64,000 bases of DNA, taken from contig NZ_VFPN01000001.1 in the NCBI RefSeq assembly GCF_006716695.1, positions 806,001-870,000 of the forward strand, read 5' to 3'. A program made the position numbers and the translations under genes. The notes under the pieces are model-generated. The model saw nothing but the letters and a program-made list of their open reading frames with translations. It had not been told where the DNA came from and did not search any database. Below are positions 52,631 to 61,325 of this stretch, piece after piece. The DNA comes from Klugiella xanthotipulae. GTDB taxonomy: Bacteria > Actinomycetota > Actinomycetes > Actinomycetales > Microbacteriaceae. Each line of letters opens with the position of its first letter. The stretch's first letter is position 1.

Positions 52631-53918
52631 TCTGACGTTTCCTGCTTCGTGACCTCGGCCTCCACCCGTTCCGCAATCAGTTTCTGCTGCGCCTCGGAAA
52701 AATTCAGCCGAATCGGTGCGGCAAACGAGAGGCCCACCTTCTCTGCGTCGGAGAGGGCCTCACGCAACGCCTCTGCGATGTCGTTAACGCCGTCAATCTC
52801 CACGGCCTCAGGAGTGGCCCCGCTCCCCTGCCGCTTCCATCCCCACCGGGTTTCCTCGGCCACAAGAGCACACTCGCTCCGCAAAAAGGTTTCTTCCTGC
52901 GCGAGGGCATGCCCCGCCATCGCGAGAAGCACAAGCACGGTAAGAGCCGCAACTCGACGTTCCTCGTTATCAAAGCGAAGCGAGCGGAGCACGGCAAAGG
53001 AAATACTCGACTGCTGAAGTATGGTCTCACACATGAATCCCCGCACCTCGGGCTGGCTTGGCACCTGGCCAAGACCGAACGTTGAAGGCTCTTTCCCGCC
53101 CCTCTTACCGGGCGCAAGCACCGTCAACGCATTACGAACATTTTCGGCCCGTGACTGCTTCGAGGCCCCGCCCGCGGCATCCAGTTTTGTTGCCCCGGCA
53201 ACAACTTCTCGGGCACCATATCCAACGATTTCGGAGGAGTATGCCCGGGGAAGCTTGTGGCGCATCGCGCTTCCGGAGGACAACCAGAAGCCATAGATTG
53301 CCGAGTTGGGAAAATACTTAAAAAGCGTCTCTGCCCGCTGCGCGCTTGCGGAACAAATCAGCGCCTTGAGCGAGTCGGGGTCCTCCGACTGCCAGACCTG
53401 CGTCGTCCCATCCTCGGTCGCAAAACGGATCCAGCCGTCCACATGACGATGGGACAGCTCCCAGGTGGAAACGTTCACATTCAGGGCCGCCATAAATTGC
53501 TCATCCAACGTGGCGTTGTCAAACAACTCGGGCTGTTTTCCCTCCGGAATACCCGAGACGACCAGGGCGGGAACGGTGATCCCGAGCCGATCCTGGTTAT
53601 TCCAGATCGCGGTCTCTGCACGCCCGCTCTGCGACCCCCAACTATCAAGCAGCACCCGCATGGCAGTTCGCGGGGTCCCCTCGTTGTTGTGCTCTATCTG
53701 GGTGTACCAGCCGTCAGCATCACGCTTGGGCACAAAAGCGTTCTGCGACATTGCGTAGTTTGGTGCCTTACTGTCGTCGCCTTTCTGGCGTGCATACGTG
53801 GGCGGGGCAACGGGGGTGTTCGGCCCGCCCAGCGGTTGGAAGACGGTCTCACTGGCCAGGCCCGCAACGGTCGGGTCGATGAGGTGCTCGCGGACAACAT
53901 TTTTAGCTTCGAGGTCAT
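52627..53918 (-). CDS. csb1: Csb1 (type I-G Cas7), reading frame interrupted near the start
   Basis: The Cas7 backbone subunit. The clear family motif is MRVLLDSWGSQSGRAETAIWN; later come VSGIPEGKQPELFDN, LPRAYSSEIVGYGAREV and ALTVLVLLAMAGHA. The frame stays open upstream of the first internal ATG (53751) and codes for HLIDPTVAGLASETVFQP, then GGPNTPVAPPTYARQKG, typical Csb1 N-terminus, but it has no start codon. A well-placed ATG at 53918 (AAAGAG site) is in another frame. One extra A in the A5 run (53904-53900, minus strand) would join them as MTSKLKNVVREHLIDP. Either a mutation, slippage control or a sequence error. Confidence 0.85.
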
Positions 53919-53992
53919 GTGTTTCTCTTTCTGTGCAACTGTTTAGAGGTGTAACGGGATGCGGCGCACACCGGTCATGATGGGCCTCAGGT

Positions 53993-54619
53993 CTAGGCCG
54001 ACGCTTCGATTCGGATCAGCCCCAAGCCATAGTTTTTCCCTTTGCCCACCCCCTCGCGCCGAGCCTCCGCGAAACGGTCTGCGTCGCGGACAACACCAAA
54101 CGAGACGAGATCCACCGCGGGGATCGCCTTCCCGTGCACCCCCAGCGACGCAAAGTACACATCGCTCAGCTGAACGCTCGTCGCTTCGAACCCGATAGCG
54201 GCGAGTCGTTTGGCAGCCCAGACGCTCCTCTCCACGGGAGGGACGATCACCATTCGAGACCGGTACGACTTTGCATCCGGACCCTGCTTCAGAAGCGGCC
54301 TCAGCACGTCAGGTACCTGCGACGGAGGCGTCTTCTGACAGCTCAGTGTGATCCTGAGTGTCAACTCAGCACCCGCCTCCGCGCCGACCTGGGCGACGCT
54401 GCCCACCCGAGCACCCAGCAGTTCGGGGGTTTTGGCCGCGGTCTCGGACTGCACAGTCATCAGGCGGGTGTTAGCGTCGAGGTGCCACAACAGCTTAAGC
54501 TGGGCCCTCGGATTGACCCCCAGACCAGGGGGAAACGCGGCCATCACGTGAGAATGGCCCCATCGCCGGTTGTTCTGAATTGCATCTGATACAGCGAAGG
54601 AAAGTTCAAATTTGTCCAT
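53993..54619 (-). CDS. cas6e: Cas6e-like (CasE/Cse3) crRNA endonuclease
   Basis: 208 aa. N-terminal RRWGHSHVMAAFPPGLG with the His after the first strand, then LKLLWHLDANTRLMTVQS, and the C-terminal glycine-rich loop REGVGKGKNYGLGLIRIE are the hallmarks of type I-E CasE. It should cut at the base of the repeat hairpin, leaving the 8-nt handle GGTAGACC. It is the first gene of the cas operon. The start is the ATG at 54619, with GGAG 7 nt upstream. A I-E-type Cas6 in front of I-G effector genes is unusual. Confidence 0.85.
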   Translation of the reverse strand: MDKFELSFAVSDAIQNNRRWGHSHVMAAFPPGLGVNPRAQLKLLWHLDANTRLMTVQSETAAKTPELLGARVGSVAQVGAEAGAELTLRITLSCQKTPPSQVPDVLRPLLKQGPDAKSYRSRMVIVPPVERSVWAAKRLAAIGFEATSVQLSDVYFASLGVHGKAIPAVDLVSFGVVRDADRFAEARREGVGKGKNYGLGLIRIEASA

Positions 54620-54807
54620 CAGTCGTCTCCATTTCAACCATTTATTTATCTTTAGAATTTTTTCAAGATTTAGCATCAAAATAATTAATGCACAACTCTT
54701 GTGGTCGCTCGACGAAGGCTGGGCGTGACGGTAAAATAACATCGAGGTACGACACTCGATCATCGGGTGGTCAGCCGCATTTCTTTTTGTTTAGGCGGAG
54801 GAAAAAC
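54620..54807 (-). promoter_or_regulatory. AT-rich promoter region of the cas operon
   Basis: Between cas6e and the repeat-like hairpin upstream. The part at 54630-54700 is strikingly AT-rich for this genome. On the minus strand TTGTGC and TAAATC are 17 nt apart, and alternative A/T-rich -10 motifs (TAAAGAT) lie nearer the gene. AT-rich cas promoters are typical targets of silencing. No coding frame is convincing. Confidence 0.5.
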
Positions 54808-54837
54808 TCAACGCCCCGCGTATGCGGGGGAGCTTCA
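54808..54837 (-). repeat. Solitary type I-E-like repeat / hairpin upstream of cas6e
   Basis: On the minus strand GAAGCTCCCCCGCATACG and then CGGGGCGTTGAG form a 6-bp stem CCCCGC/GCGGGG with an ATAC loop, the classic I-E repeat hairpin. It differs from the array repeat in the stem but shares GCTCC and TACGCGG. TTTTT follows 7 nt later, so a weak terminator is an alternative reading. It lies about 110 nt upstream of hemE and 190 nt upstream of cas6e. Confidence 0.5.
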
Positions 54838-54947
54838 CCACACACAACTCACTCGATCCCCCGCGACACCACCCACAGATTCCCCCGCAACCCCCTCGCA
54901 ACCCCTCGATTCAGCAGCATCCCGGCGGGTCTGACACAATTGCTCAT

Positions 54948-56105
54948 ATGCATTCGGCCAGCGCCATCACACTTGACCAGAAGCATCCTCTCGTTACCGG
55001 GGCCACCGCGGAGTCCCGCCTGGTCCGGGCCTACCAGGGCGTGCGTCAGGAGGTCACCCCCGTCTGGTTCATGCGGCAGGCGGGCCGCTCGCTGCCCGAG
55101 TACCGCGATCTGCGCGTGGGCGTGCGGATGCTGGATGCCTGCCTCGATCCCGAACTGAGCAGCGAGATCACGCTCCAGCCGGTGCGGCGACACGGGGTGG
55201 ATGCCGGAATTTTCTTTAGCGACATAGTGGTGCCGCTAAAGCTCGCGGGGGTTGCCGTGGAGATCGTGCCCGGACGCGGGCCGGTGTTTGAGCATCCCGT
55301 TCGCAGCGCGGCCGACGTGGCCGCCCTGCCCCGCCTCGACCCGGCGGCCCTCGCACCCGTGGCAGAGGGGGTGGCCCGCACGGTTGCCGAGTTGGGTGGT
55401 ACGCCCCTGATTGGTTTCGCCGGTGCCCCCTTTACCCTCGCCGCCTACCTCGTGGAGGGCGGCCCCTCCAAGGACCACATTCGGGCGCGCACCCTCATGC
55501 ACGCCGACCCGGAGGCCTGGCGCGCGCTGATGGACTACACCTCCGAGCTCACCGGGCAGTTCCTGGCCGCGCAGATCGCCGCGGGAGCGAGCGCCGCACA
55601 GCTCTTCGACTCGTGGGCCGGGTCACTGTCGCGCGCCGACTACCTGCGCTACGTGGCCCCGGCATCCGCCGCGGCGCTCAGCCGGGTGCACGGGGTGACC
55701 TACTCGGCCGGTGGTGAGACCCGCACCGTACCGCTCGTACACTTTGGCCTCGTGGGGGCCGGAATGTTGCCGTCGTTCCGCACCATGGGCACCGACAGTC
55801 GGCAGGTGGATGCCGTGGGCGTCGATTACCGCACCCCCCTCGACGAGGCCCACGCACTACTCGGCAACGACGTGACGCTGCAGGGCAACATCGACCCCGC
55901 CCTCCTCACCGCCCCCTGGGCTCAGCTGGAGGCGGCCACCCGAGACGTGCTCAGCCGCGGCCGCAGCGCCCGGGCGCATGTGGCCAACCTGGGTCACGGC
56001 GTTCCGCCCGAGACCGACCCCACCGTGCTCACGCGCCTGGTCGAACTCGTCCACTCAATCGACGTGAGCGGGCCAGCCGCCGCGTCGGCCACACCACACC
56101 GCTAA
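54948..56105 (+). CDS. hemE: Uroporphyrinogen decarboxylase
   Basis: 385 aa. It decarboxylates uroporphyrinogen III to coproporphyrinogen III. Typical motifs: PVWFMRQAGRSLPEYR near the N-terminus (Arg residues bind substrate carboxylates), GFAGAPFTLAAYLVEGG in the middle, and the C-terminal LQGNIDPALL and NLGHGVPPETDP. I chose the ATG at 54948: a CACAAT -10-like element sits 7 nt upstream and there is no ribosome site, so the mRNA may be leaderless. It is the first gene of the heme operon. Confidence 0.96.
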   Translation: MHSASAITLDQKHPLVTGATAESRLVRAYQGVRQEVTPVWFMRQAGRSLPEYRDLRVGVRMLDACLDPELSSEITLQPVRRHGVDAGIFFSDIVVPLKLAGVAVEIVPGRGPVFEHPVRSAADVAALPRLDPAALAPVAEGVARTVAELGGTPLIGFAGAPFTLAAYLVEGGPSKDHIRARTLMHADPEAWRALMDYTSELTGQFLAAQIAAGASAAQLFDSWAGSLSRADYLRYVAPASAAALSRVHGVTYSAGGETRTVPLVHFGLVGAGMLPSFRTMGTDSRQVDAVGVDYRTPLDEAHALLGNDVTLQGNIDPALLTAPWAQLEAATRDVLSRGRSARAHVANLGHGVPPETDPTVLTRLVELVHSIDVSGPAAASATPHR

Positions 56106-56135
56106 ACCATCACCACCGAGAGTCGAGCCCTACCC

Positions 56136-57551
56136 GTGTCCAGCGGACATCAGTTCACCACCGTCGTTATTGGCGGCGGCCTCGGCGGCCTCACGGCCGC
56201 TCTCCACTGCGCCCGAGCGGGCCACTCCGTGCTCCTCCTGGAGGCCGGACCAACCCTCGGCGGCATCGTCTCGCGGCACACCCTCGGCGGCATTGAGTTG
56301 GATGCTGGGGCCGAGAGCTTCGCCACCCGCAGCACACAGGTACCGCCCTTCCTCGCGAGCATCGGGCTCGGTGACCAGATTGTCGCCCCGCACCAGGCCG
56401 GGGCCTGGCTGTTCAGCGCGGATGCCTCGGGTCGGCGGCGCGCGGCCCCGCTGCCCAAGACGGGCCTGCTGGGCATCCCGGGCCACCCACTCGCAGCGGA
56501 TGTTCGCCGGGTGATCGGCCTACCGGCGGCCCTGCGCGCCGCAACCGACCGCATCCGCAAACCCGACCCCTCATTCAACGCGGTGAGCCTCGGCCAGCTT
56601 GTGCGCACCCGACTCGGCAGCGCCACGCTCGACCGGCTCGTGCGACCCGTGGTGGGCGGCGTCTACTCGGCCGACCCCGACACGCTCGCGGTTGACGCCG
56701 TCGCGCCGAGTCTGCGCGCCGAGTTGCACCGCACGGGCTCGCTCACCCGGGCCGTCGCGGCCCTCACCGCCCAGGCCGAGCCCGGGTCCGCCGTGCGCGG
56801 CGTGATCGGCGGCAACTACGAGATCGTGAGCGCCCTGGTGCGCGAGCTAAGCGCACTCGGCGTCGAACTGCGCACCGACCACGAGGCCGTGCGGCTGAGC
56901 CCCGCTGAGGGCGGGACTGGCTGGGTCATCGACGACACCATCACCGCGGCCACCGTGATCGTGGCCACCCCGCCCCGCGCGGCGGCCACACTGCTCGCGG
57001 GGGTGCACAGCGAGCTCGTACCACGCACGGCCCAGCCCACCGCCACCCGCATCGACACCGTTGTGGTGCGCTCCCACGCCCTCGACTCCGCCCCGCGCGG
57101 CACCGGGATACTGCTGGGCGAGACTCACGGCCTGGTCGCCGCTAAGGCCCTCACCCACGTATCGGCTAAGTGGGCCTGGGTGGCCGAGCGGCTCACCCCC
57201 GGCGTGCACGTCATCCGCGTGTCGTACCGGGAGGAGACCATACCCGAGCGCAGCGGCCTGGTGACGAGCGCGGGCGACCCCTCGGTGGCGTTGCACGACG
57301 CGAGCATCCTGATGGGCGTCCCGCTCACCCCCGCAGACCTGATCGACTACGACACCGTCACCTGGACCCAGTACCCGGTGACCCCCGCCTCGGTGCGCAG
57401 CGTGCGCACCCGGCTCCCGCACTACCCCGGGCTGGGCGTCACCGGCTCGTGGGCGACCGGAACCGGGCTCGCCTCGGTCATCCCGGGCTCACTTGACGAA
57501 GCCGAACGAGTCTGTAAATCATTCGATACCCCTGAAGGAATGGAATCATGA
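56136..57551 (+). CDS. cgoX: Coproporphyrinogen III oxidase (HemY/HemG type)
   Basis: 471-aa FAD enzyme. Dinucleotide motif VIGGGLGGLTAALHCARAGH at residues 10-29, LDAGAESFATR, RPVVGGVYSADPDTL, and the C-terminal TGSWATGTGLASVIPGS for FAD closure. In Actinobacteria this family oxidises coproporphyrinogen III to coproporphyrin III in the coproporphyrin-dependent pathway, which matches the ChdC and CpfC genes next to it. GTG start. The stop overlaps the next ATG (ATGA). Confidence 0.94.
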   Translation: MSSGHQFTTVVIGGGLGGLTAALHCARAGHSVLLLEAGPTLGGIVSRHTLGGIELDAGAESFATRSTQVPPFLASIGLGDQIVAPHQAGAWLFSADASGRRRAAPLPKTGLLGIPGHPLAADVRRVIGLPAALRAATDRIRKPDPSFNAVSLGQLVRTRLGSATLDRLVRPVVGGVYSADPDTLAVDAVAPSLRAELHRTGSLTRAVAALTAQAEPGSAVRGVIGGNYEIVSALVRELSALGVELRTDHEAVRLSPAEGGTGWVIDDTITAATVIVATPPRAAATLLAGVHSELVPRTAQPTATRIDTVVVRSHALDSAPRGTGILLGETHGLVAAKALTHVSAKWAWVAERLTPGVHVIRVSYREETIPERSGLVTSAGDPSVALHDASILMGVPLTPADLIDYDTVTWTQYPVTPASVRSVRTRLPHYPGLGVTGSWATGTGLASVIPGSLDEAERVCKSFDTPEGMES

Positions 57552-58270
57552 ACGACGCATCACCCTCAGCCGACGCCACCACAGCCCCGGAGACCGGTCC
57601 GAGCGGATTCACCCTGTTCTCGGTGCTCCGCCGCAACCCTGCTCACGAGGTTGTCTTCGATAACAGCGACGTTCCCCGCGTCGTCAGCCAGCTTGACGAC
57701 ATCGTGGGGGCGCTCACCGACGAGGGCATCACGATCCGTGGCTTCTACGACGTGAGCGGCCTGCGCTCCGACGCCGACGTGATGATCTGGATGCACGGGG
57801 ACACCGCCGAGGGCCTCCAGTGGGGTCTGCGCGAACTGCGCCGCAGCGCCCTGCTCTCCTCGCTCCTGCCCACCTGGAACGCGATGGGGGTGCATCGCGA
57901 TGCGGAATTCAACCGCTCACACGTACCCGGCTTCCTGCGCGGCGAGGAGGCCCGCCAGTGGCTCACCATCTACCCGTTTGTGCGCTCGTACGACTGGTAC
58001 ATCCTGCCCGAGGAGGAGCGCCGCGCAATGCTCGCCGACCACGGCCGCAAGGGGGCCGCATTCCGCGATGTCGTCGCGAACACCGTCGCCTCGTTCGCGC
58101 TCGGCGACTACGAGTGGCTGCTGCCGCTCGAATCCGACAACCTGGTCAGCCTGGTTGACCTGATGCGCGCCCTGCGCGACACCGAAGCCCGCCGCCACGT
58201 GCGCGAGGAGGTGCCCTTCTTCACCGGGCGCCGCATTGAGACCGTCGAACTCGTCGAGGTCTTGCAGTGA
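57548..58270 (+). CDS. chdC: Coproheme decarboxylase (HemQ, chlorite-dismutase family)
   Basis: 240 aa. It converts coproheme III to heme b by two oxidative decarboxylations. Visible landmarks: DVSGLRSDADVMIWMHG, YPFVRSYDWYILPEEERR (with the catalytic Tyr) and ANTVASFALGDYEWLLPLES. Together with CgoX and CpfC it defines the coproporphyrin-dependent branch of Gram-positive heme synthesis. It is flanked by 4-nt overlaps on both sides. Confidence 0.95.
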   Translation: MNDASPSADATTAPETGPSGFTLFSVLRRNPAHEVVFDNSDVPRVVSQLDDIVGALTDEGITIRGFYDVSGLRSDADVMIWMHGDTAEGLQWGLRELRRSALLSSLLPTWNAMGVHRDAEFNRSHVPGFLRGEEARQWLTIYPFVRSYDWYILPEEERRAMLADHGRKGAAFRDVVANTVASFALGDYEWLLPLESDNLVSLVDLMRALRDTEARRHVREEVPFFTGRRIETVELVEVLQ

Positions 58271-59325
58271 GCCTGAACGCCTATGACGGCATCCTGCTCT
58301 CAAGTTTTGGTGGCCCAGAGGGCCAGGAGGACGTGATCCCGTTCCTCAAAAACGTGACCCGCGGCACCGGGGTCCCGGAGGAGCGGTTGGAGGAGGTCGC
58401 CCACCATTACCGCGCCCATAACGGGGTGAGCCCCCTCAACGAGCAGAACCGCCAGCTCCGGGCCGCGCTGGAGGCCGAGTTGGCCGCCCGCGGCATCGAC
58501 CTGCCGGTGTACTGGGCCAACCGCAACTGGTCCCCCTACTTTGCCGAGGCAGTGACCGAGGCCCACGCGCACGGCCACCGCCGACTGCTGGCGCTCGTTA
58601 CGAGCGCCTACACGTCGTACTCAGGCGTCGATCAGTACCGCGAAGACTTCGTGCGCTGCCTCGACGAGACCGGTCTGAGCGATGAGGTATCGATTGACCG
58701 CATCCGCGAATATTTTGACCACCCCGGTTTCGTTACCCCGTTTGTCGAGGGGATTCGGGATGCCGTGGCCCTGCTCACAGACGAGGGCGCGGCCAGCCGC
58801 ATCCACGTGCTTTTCTCGACGCACTCCATCCCGGACTCCGCTGCGCTCGCCTCCGGCCCCGAATTTGGCCCGGGCGGTGCCTACGTGGCGCAGCACCGCG
58901 CCGTGGCCGGGTACCTGTCGGAGGAGGCGGCCCCCGGTATCCCGTGGTCGCTCGTCTACCAGTCACGCAGCGGCCCGCCGAGCCAGCCCTGGCTGGAGCC
59001 CGACATCAACGAGGCCATCGCCGAGCTCGCCGAGATGGAGTACACGGCCGTGATTATCGTGCCGCTCGGCTTTGTCAGCGACCACATGGAGGTGATCTGG
59101 GATCTCGACACCGAGGCCATGGCGACCGCCAGGGAGCACGGCCTGGCCGCGGTACGCGTGCCCACACCGGGCACGCACCCCGCGTTTGTCTCCGGCCTGG
59201 TTGATCTCGTGATCGAGCGCGCCACCGAGGCGGCCTGGGCCGACCGAGCCGCGGTATCCGCCCTCGGGGCGTGGCCCGACCACGACCGGGTGGGTGCCCG
59301 CACGATCCAACCCCAAACGGCGTGA
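58267..59325 (+). CDS. cpfC: Coproporphyrin III ferrochelatase
   Basis: 352 aa. It inserts Fe2+ into coproporphyrin III. LLSSFGGPEGQEDVIPFLKN at the N-terminus, VLFSTHSIPDSA with the catalytic His, and IIVPLGFVSDHMEVIWDLD with the conserved metal-site Glu. The GTG start overlaps chdC (GTGA), and its own stop overlaps hemC. Confidence 0.95.
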   Translation: MSLNAYDGILLSSFGGPEGQEDVIPFLKNVTRGTGVPEERLEEVAHHYRAHNGVSPLNEQNRQLRAALEAELAARGIDLPVYWANRNWSPYFAEAVTEAHAHGHRRLLALVTSAYTSYSGVDQYREDFVRCLDETGLSDEVSIDRIREYFDHPGFVTPFVEGIRDAVALLTDEGAASRIHVLFSTHSIPDSAALASGPEFGPGGAYVAQHRAVAGYLSEEAAPGIPWSLVYQSRSGPPSQPWLEPDINEAIAELAEMEYTAVIIVPLGFVSDHMEVIWDLDTEAMATAREHGLAAVRVPTPGTHPAFVSGLVDLVIERATEAAWADRAAVSALGAWPDHDRVGARTIQPQTA

Positions 59326-60290
59326 CCGCCGCCACGGAGACGCTTGCCCCGGGTGCCCCGCTTCGGCTGGGCACCCGCGCGAGCGCTCTCGCTACCACGC
59401 AGAGCAGGCAGGTGGCCGACCGCATCACCGAGCTGACCGGGCATCCCGTTGAGTTGGTACACATCACCACGCACGGGGACGTGACCCGCGCATCACTGTC
59501 GAGCCTGGGCGGCACGGGCGTGTTTGCCACGGCCCTGCGCGACGCCCTGCTGCGCGGCGAGTGCGACCTGGTGGTGCACTCCCTCAAGGATCTGCCCACC
59601 GCGCCCTGCCCGGGGCTGGAGATCAGCGGCATCCCGCTGCGGGCGGATGCGCGCGACGCCCTCTGCGCCCGCGACGGTTTCACGCTGTACTCGTTACCCG
59701 AAGGTGCCCGCGTGGGCACGGGTTCGCCGCGACGCATCGCGCAGCTGTACGCGGCCCGGCCCGACCTCACGGTGATCGATATCCGTGGCAACATCGACAC
59801 CCGACTCGGCCGCATCGAGGATGATCTGGATGCCGTGCTGCTGGCCGCCGCTGGCCTCGGCCGACTGGGTCGCACCGATGCCATCACGCAGCTGATCGAC
59901 CTCGCCGAGTGGCCCACCGCGCCGGGCCAGGGCGCGCTCGCCCTGGAGAGCCGCGAGGGGTCACCCGTCTCGGCGGCACTCGCCGCCCTCGACGATCCGC
60001 ACACGCGCAACTCAATTACGGCCGAACGGGCCGTTCTCAACGCCCTGGAGGCGGGCTGCGCGGCCCCCGTCGGGGTGTCCACCCTGGCAACCAGCACCGC
60101 AAGCGGTCGGGGCCACAGCGTTACGGCACAGGTCTATTCCCTCGACGGGATGGAGTCCCTCACTGTCACCAGGGAGCTTCCCGGCGTATTATCGGCCCAG
60201 GCCCTACTGCGCAGCGAAGAGCTTGGCCGCGATATCGCGCGGGAGCTCCTCGACCGCGGGGCCGCCACCCTGGCCCCACTCGGAAGGTAA
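59322..60290 (+). CDS. hemC: Hydroxymethylbilane synthase
   Basis: 322 aa. It polymerises four porphobilinogen units. LRLGTRASALATTQSRQVAD starts the protein, SLKDLPT and VGTGSPRRIAQL are the cofactor/substrate contacts, and EAGCAAPVGV holds the dipyrromethane-cofactor Cys. The start is a GTG at 59322 in a GTGA overlap with cpfC. Confidence 0.96.
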   Translation: MTAATETLAPGAPLRLGTRASALATTQSRQVADRITELTGHPVELVHITTHGDVTRASLSSLGGTGVFATALRDALLRGECDLVVHSLKDLPTAPCPGLEISGIPLRADARDALCARDGFTLYSLPEGARVGTGSPRRIAQLYAARPDLTVIDIRGNIDTRLGRIEDDLDAVLLAAAGLGRLGRTDAITQLIDLAEWPTAPGQGALALESREGSPVSAALAALDDPHTRNSITAERAVLNALEAGCAAPVGVSTLATSTASGRGHSVTAQVYSLDGMESLTVTRELPGVLSAQALLRSEELGRDIARELLDRGAATLAPLGR

Positions 60291-60298
60291 CCCACCCC

Positions 60299-61303
60299 AT
60301 GCCCGATTCCCCCCAGACCCCCCGGAGGGTTGACTCGTTTGACCCCCTCGCCTCCGTGCGGCGTAGCGTCGAGACCGCCGAGGGGGGTGGCGACCCGGAT
60401 GACCTGGATGCGAATACCCGGGAGATCCCGACCATCCCGGACGCTGCGGATACGATCATCCCCGACACCGAGGACACCATCATCCCCGACGCGGAGGACA
60501 CAGTAGTCCCCGAGACCCCAGAACTCCCCGCACCCCGCCGCCTCAAGGCGTCCCTGTACGGCCGACGCATCCTGCTGCCCCGCGGCGGCGAGTGGGGCCG
60601 GGTCGCGAGCGAACAGCTCAAGGCACACGGTGCCACCCCGCTCGTGGTACCTCTGATCGCCACGGCCCCCACGAGCACCCCCGAACGCCTCGACGCGGCC
60701 ATCCAGGCCCTGCGCAGTGGCGGCTTCGACTGGCTCGTCGTTGCGAGCGCAAGTGCCGTACCCGCAATCGCGGCGGCCGCCTCCGGTCTTGCCCCCGGCA
60801 CGAGTGTTGCCGCGGTCGGTCAGGCCACGGCCGACGCCCTCAACACCGCGGGTTTCCCCGTGCACCTCGTGCCGCAGGAGGAGAGCTCCGCAAAGGCCCT
60901 CGTCACCGAGTGGCCGCCCACACCTGAGGGCGCGCGCGCGTTGCTCCTGCAATCCCAGCTCTCCCCCGCCTACCTGGGCGAGCAACTGGCGAAGATCGGG
61001 ATGCGCGTGGCCACCGTCGAGGCATACCAAACGGTGCCCGTCGAGGTGCCCGGCTCCACCCTCAACGCCGTGACCCGCGGCTTCCTGAACACCGTCTTTG
61101 TCACGAGCCGCAGCGTGGCACAGCAGGTTGCGGCCCAACTCATGCCGCTGCACCCCGACACGCTCGTGGTGTGCATCGGGGAGTCCTCGGCGACCGCGTG
61201 CCGCGAGCTCGGCATCCCCGTATCCACCGTGTCGAAGCAGCAGAGTGTGCCCGGGATGCTCACCGCCCTCACCCAGCTACTCACCTCCACCCGCCCCAGC
61301 TAA
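60299..61303 (+). CDS. hemD: Uroporphyrinogen-III synthase with repeat-containing N-terminal extension
   Basis: 334 aa, about 80 longer than typical HemD. Residues 85-330 are the two-lobed synthase (GRRILLPRGGEWGRVASEQL, DWLVVASASAVPAI, VFVTSRSVAQQVAAQL, CIGESSATACRELG). Residues 1-80 are acidic and contain three repeats of a 7-8 residue unit (IPDAADT, IIPDTEDT, IIPDAEDT), probably disordered. It lies 8 nt after hemC. Confidence 0.88.
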   Translation: MPDSPQTPRRVDSFDPLASVRRSVETAEGGGDPDDLDANTREIPTIPDAADTIIPDTEDTIIPDAEDTVVPETPELPAPRRLKASLYGRRILLPRGGEWGRVASEQLKAHGATPLVVPLIATAPTSTPERLDAAIQALRSGGFDWLVVASASAVPAIAAAASGLAPGTSVAAVGQATADALNTAGFPVHLVPQEESSAKALVTEWPPTPEGARALLLQSQLSPAYLGEQLAKIGMRVATVEAYQTVPVEVPGSTLNAVTRGFLNTVFVTSRSVAQQVAAQLMPLHPDTLVVCIGESSATACRELGIPVSTVSKQQSVPGMLTALTQLLTSTRPS

Positions 61304-61325
61304 CCCGTAAGGAGAACCACCCACC

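Noticed and set aside
54764-54782. 6-nt seed-end match (TGCGGC) of the mini-unit spacer upstream of cas6e
   Set aside because: Position fits a self-regulating guide, but six nucleotides are not significant; kept only as something to test.
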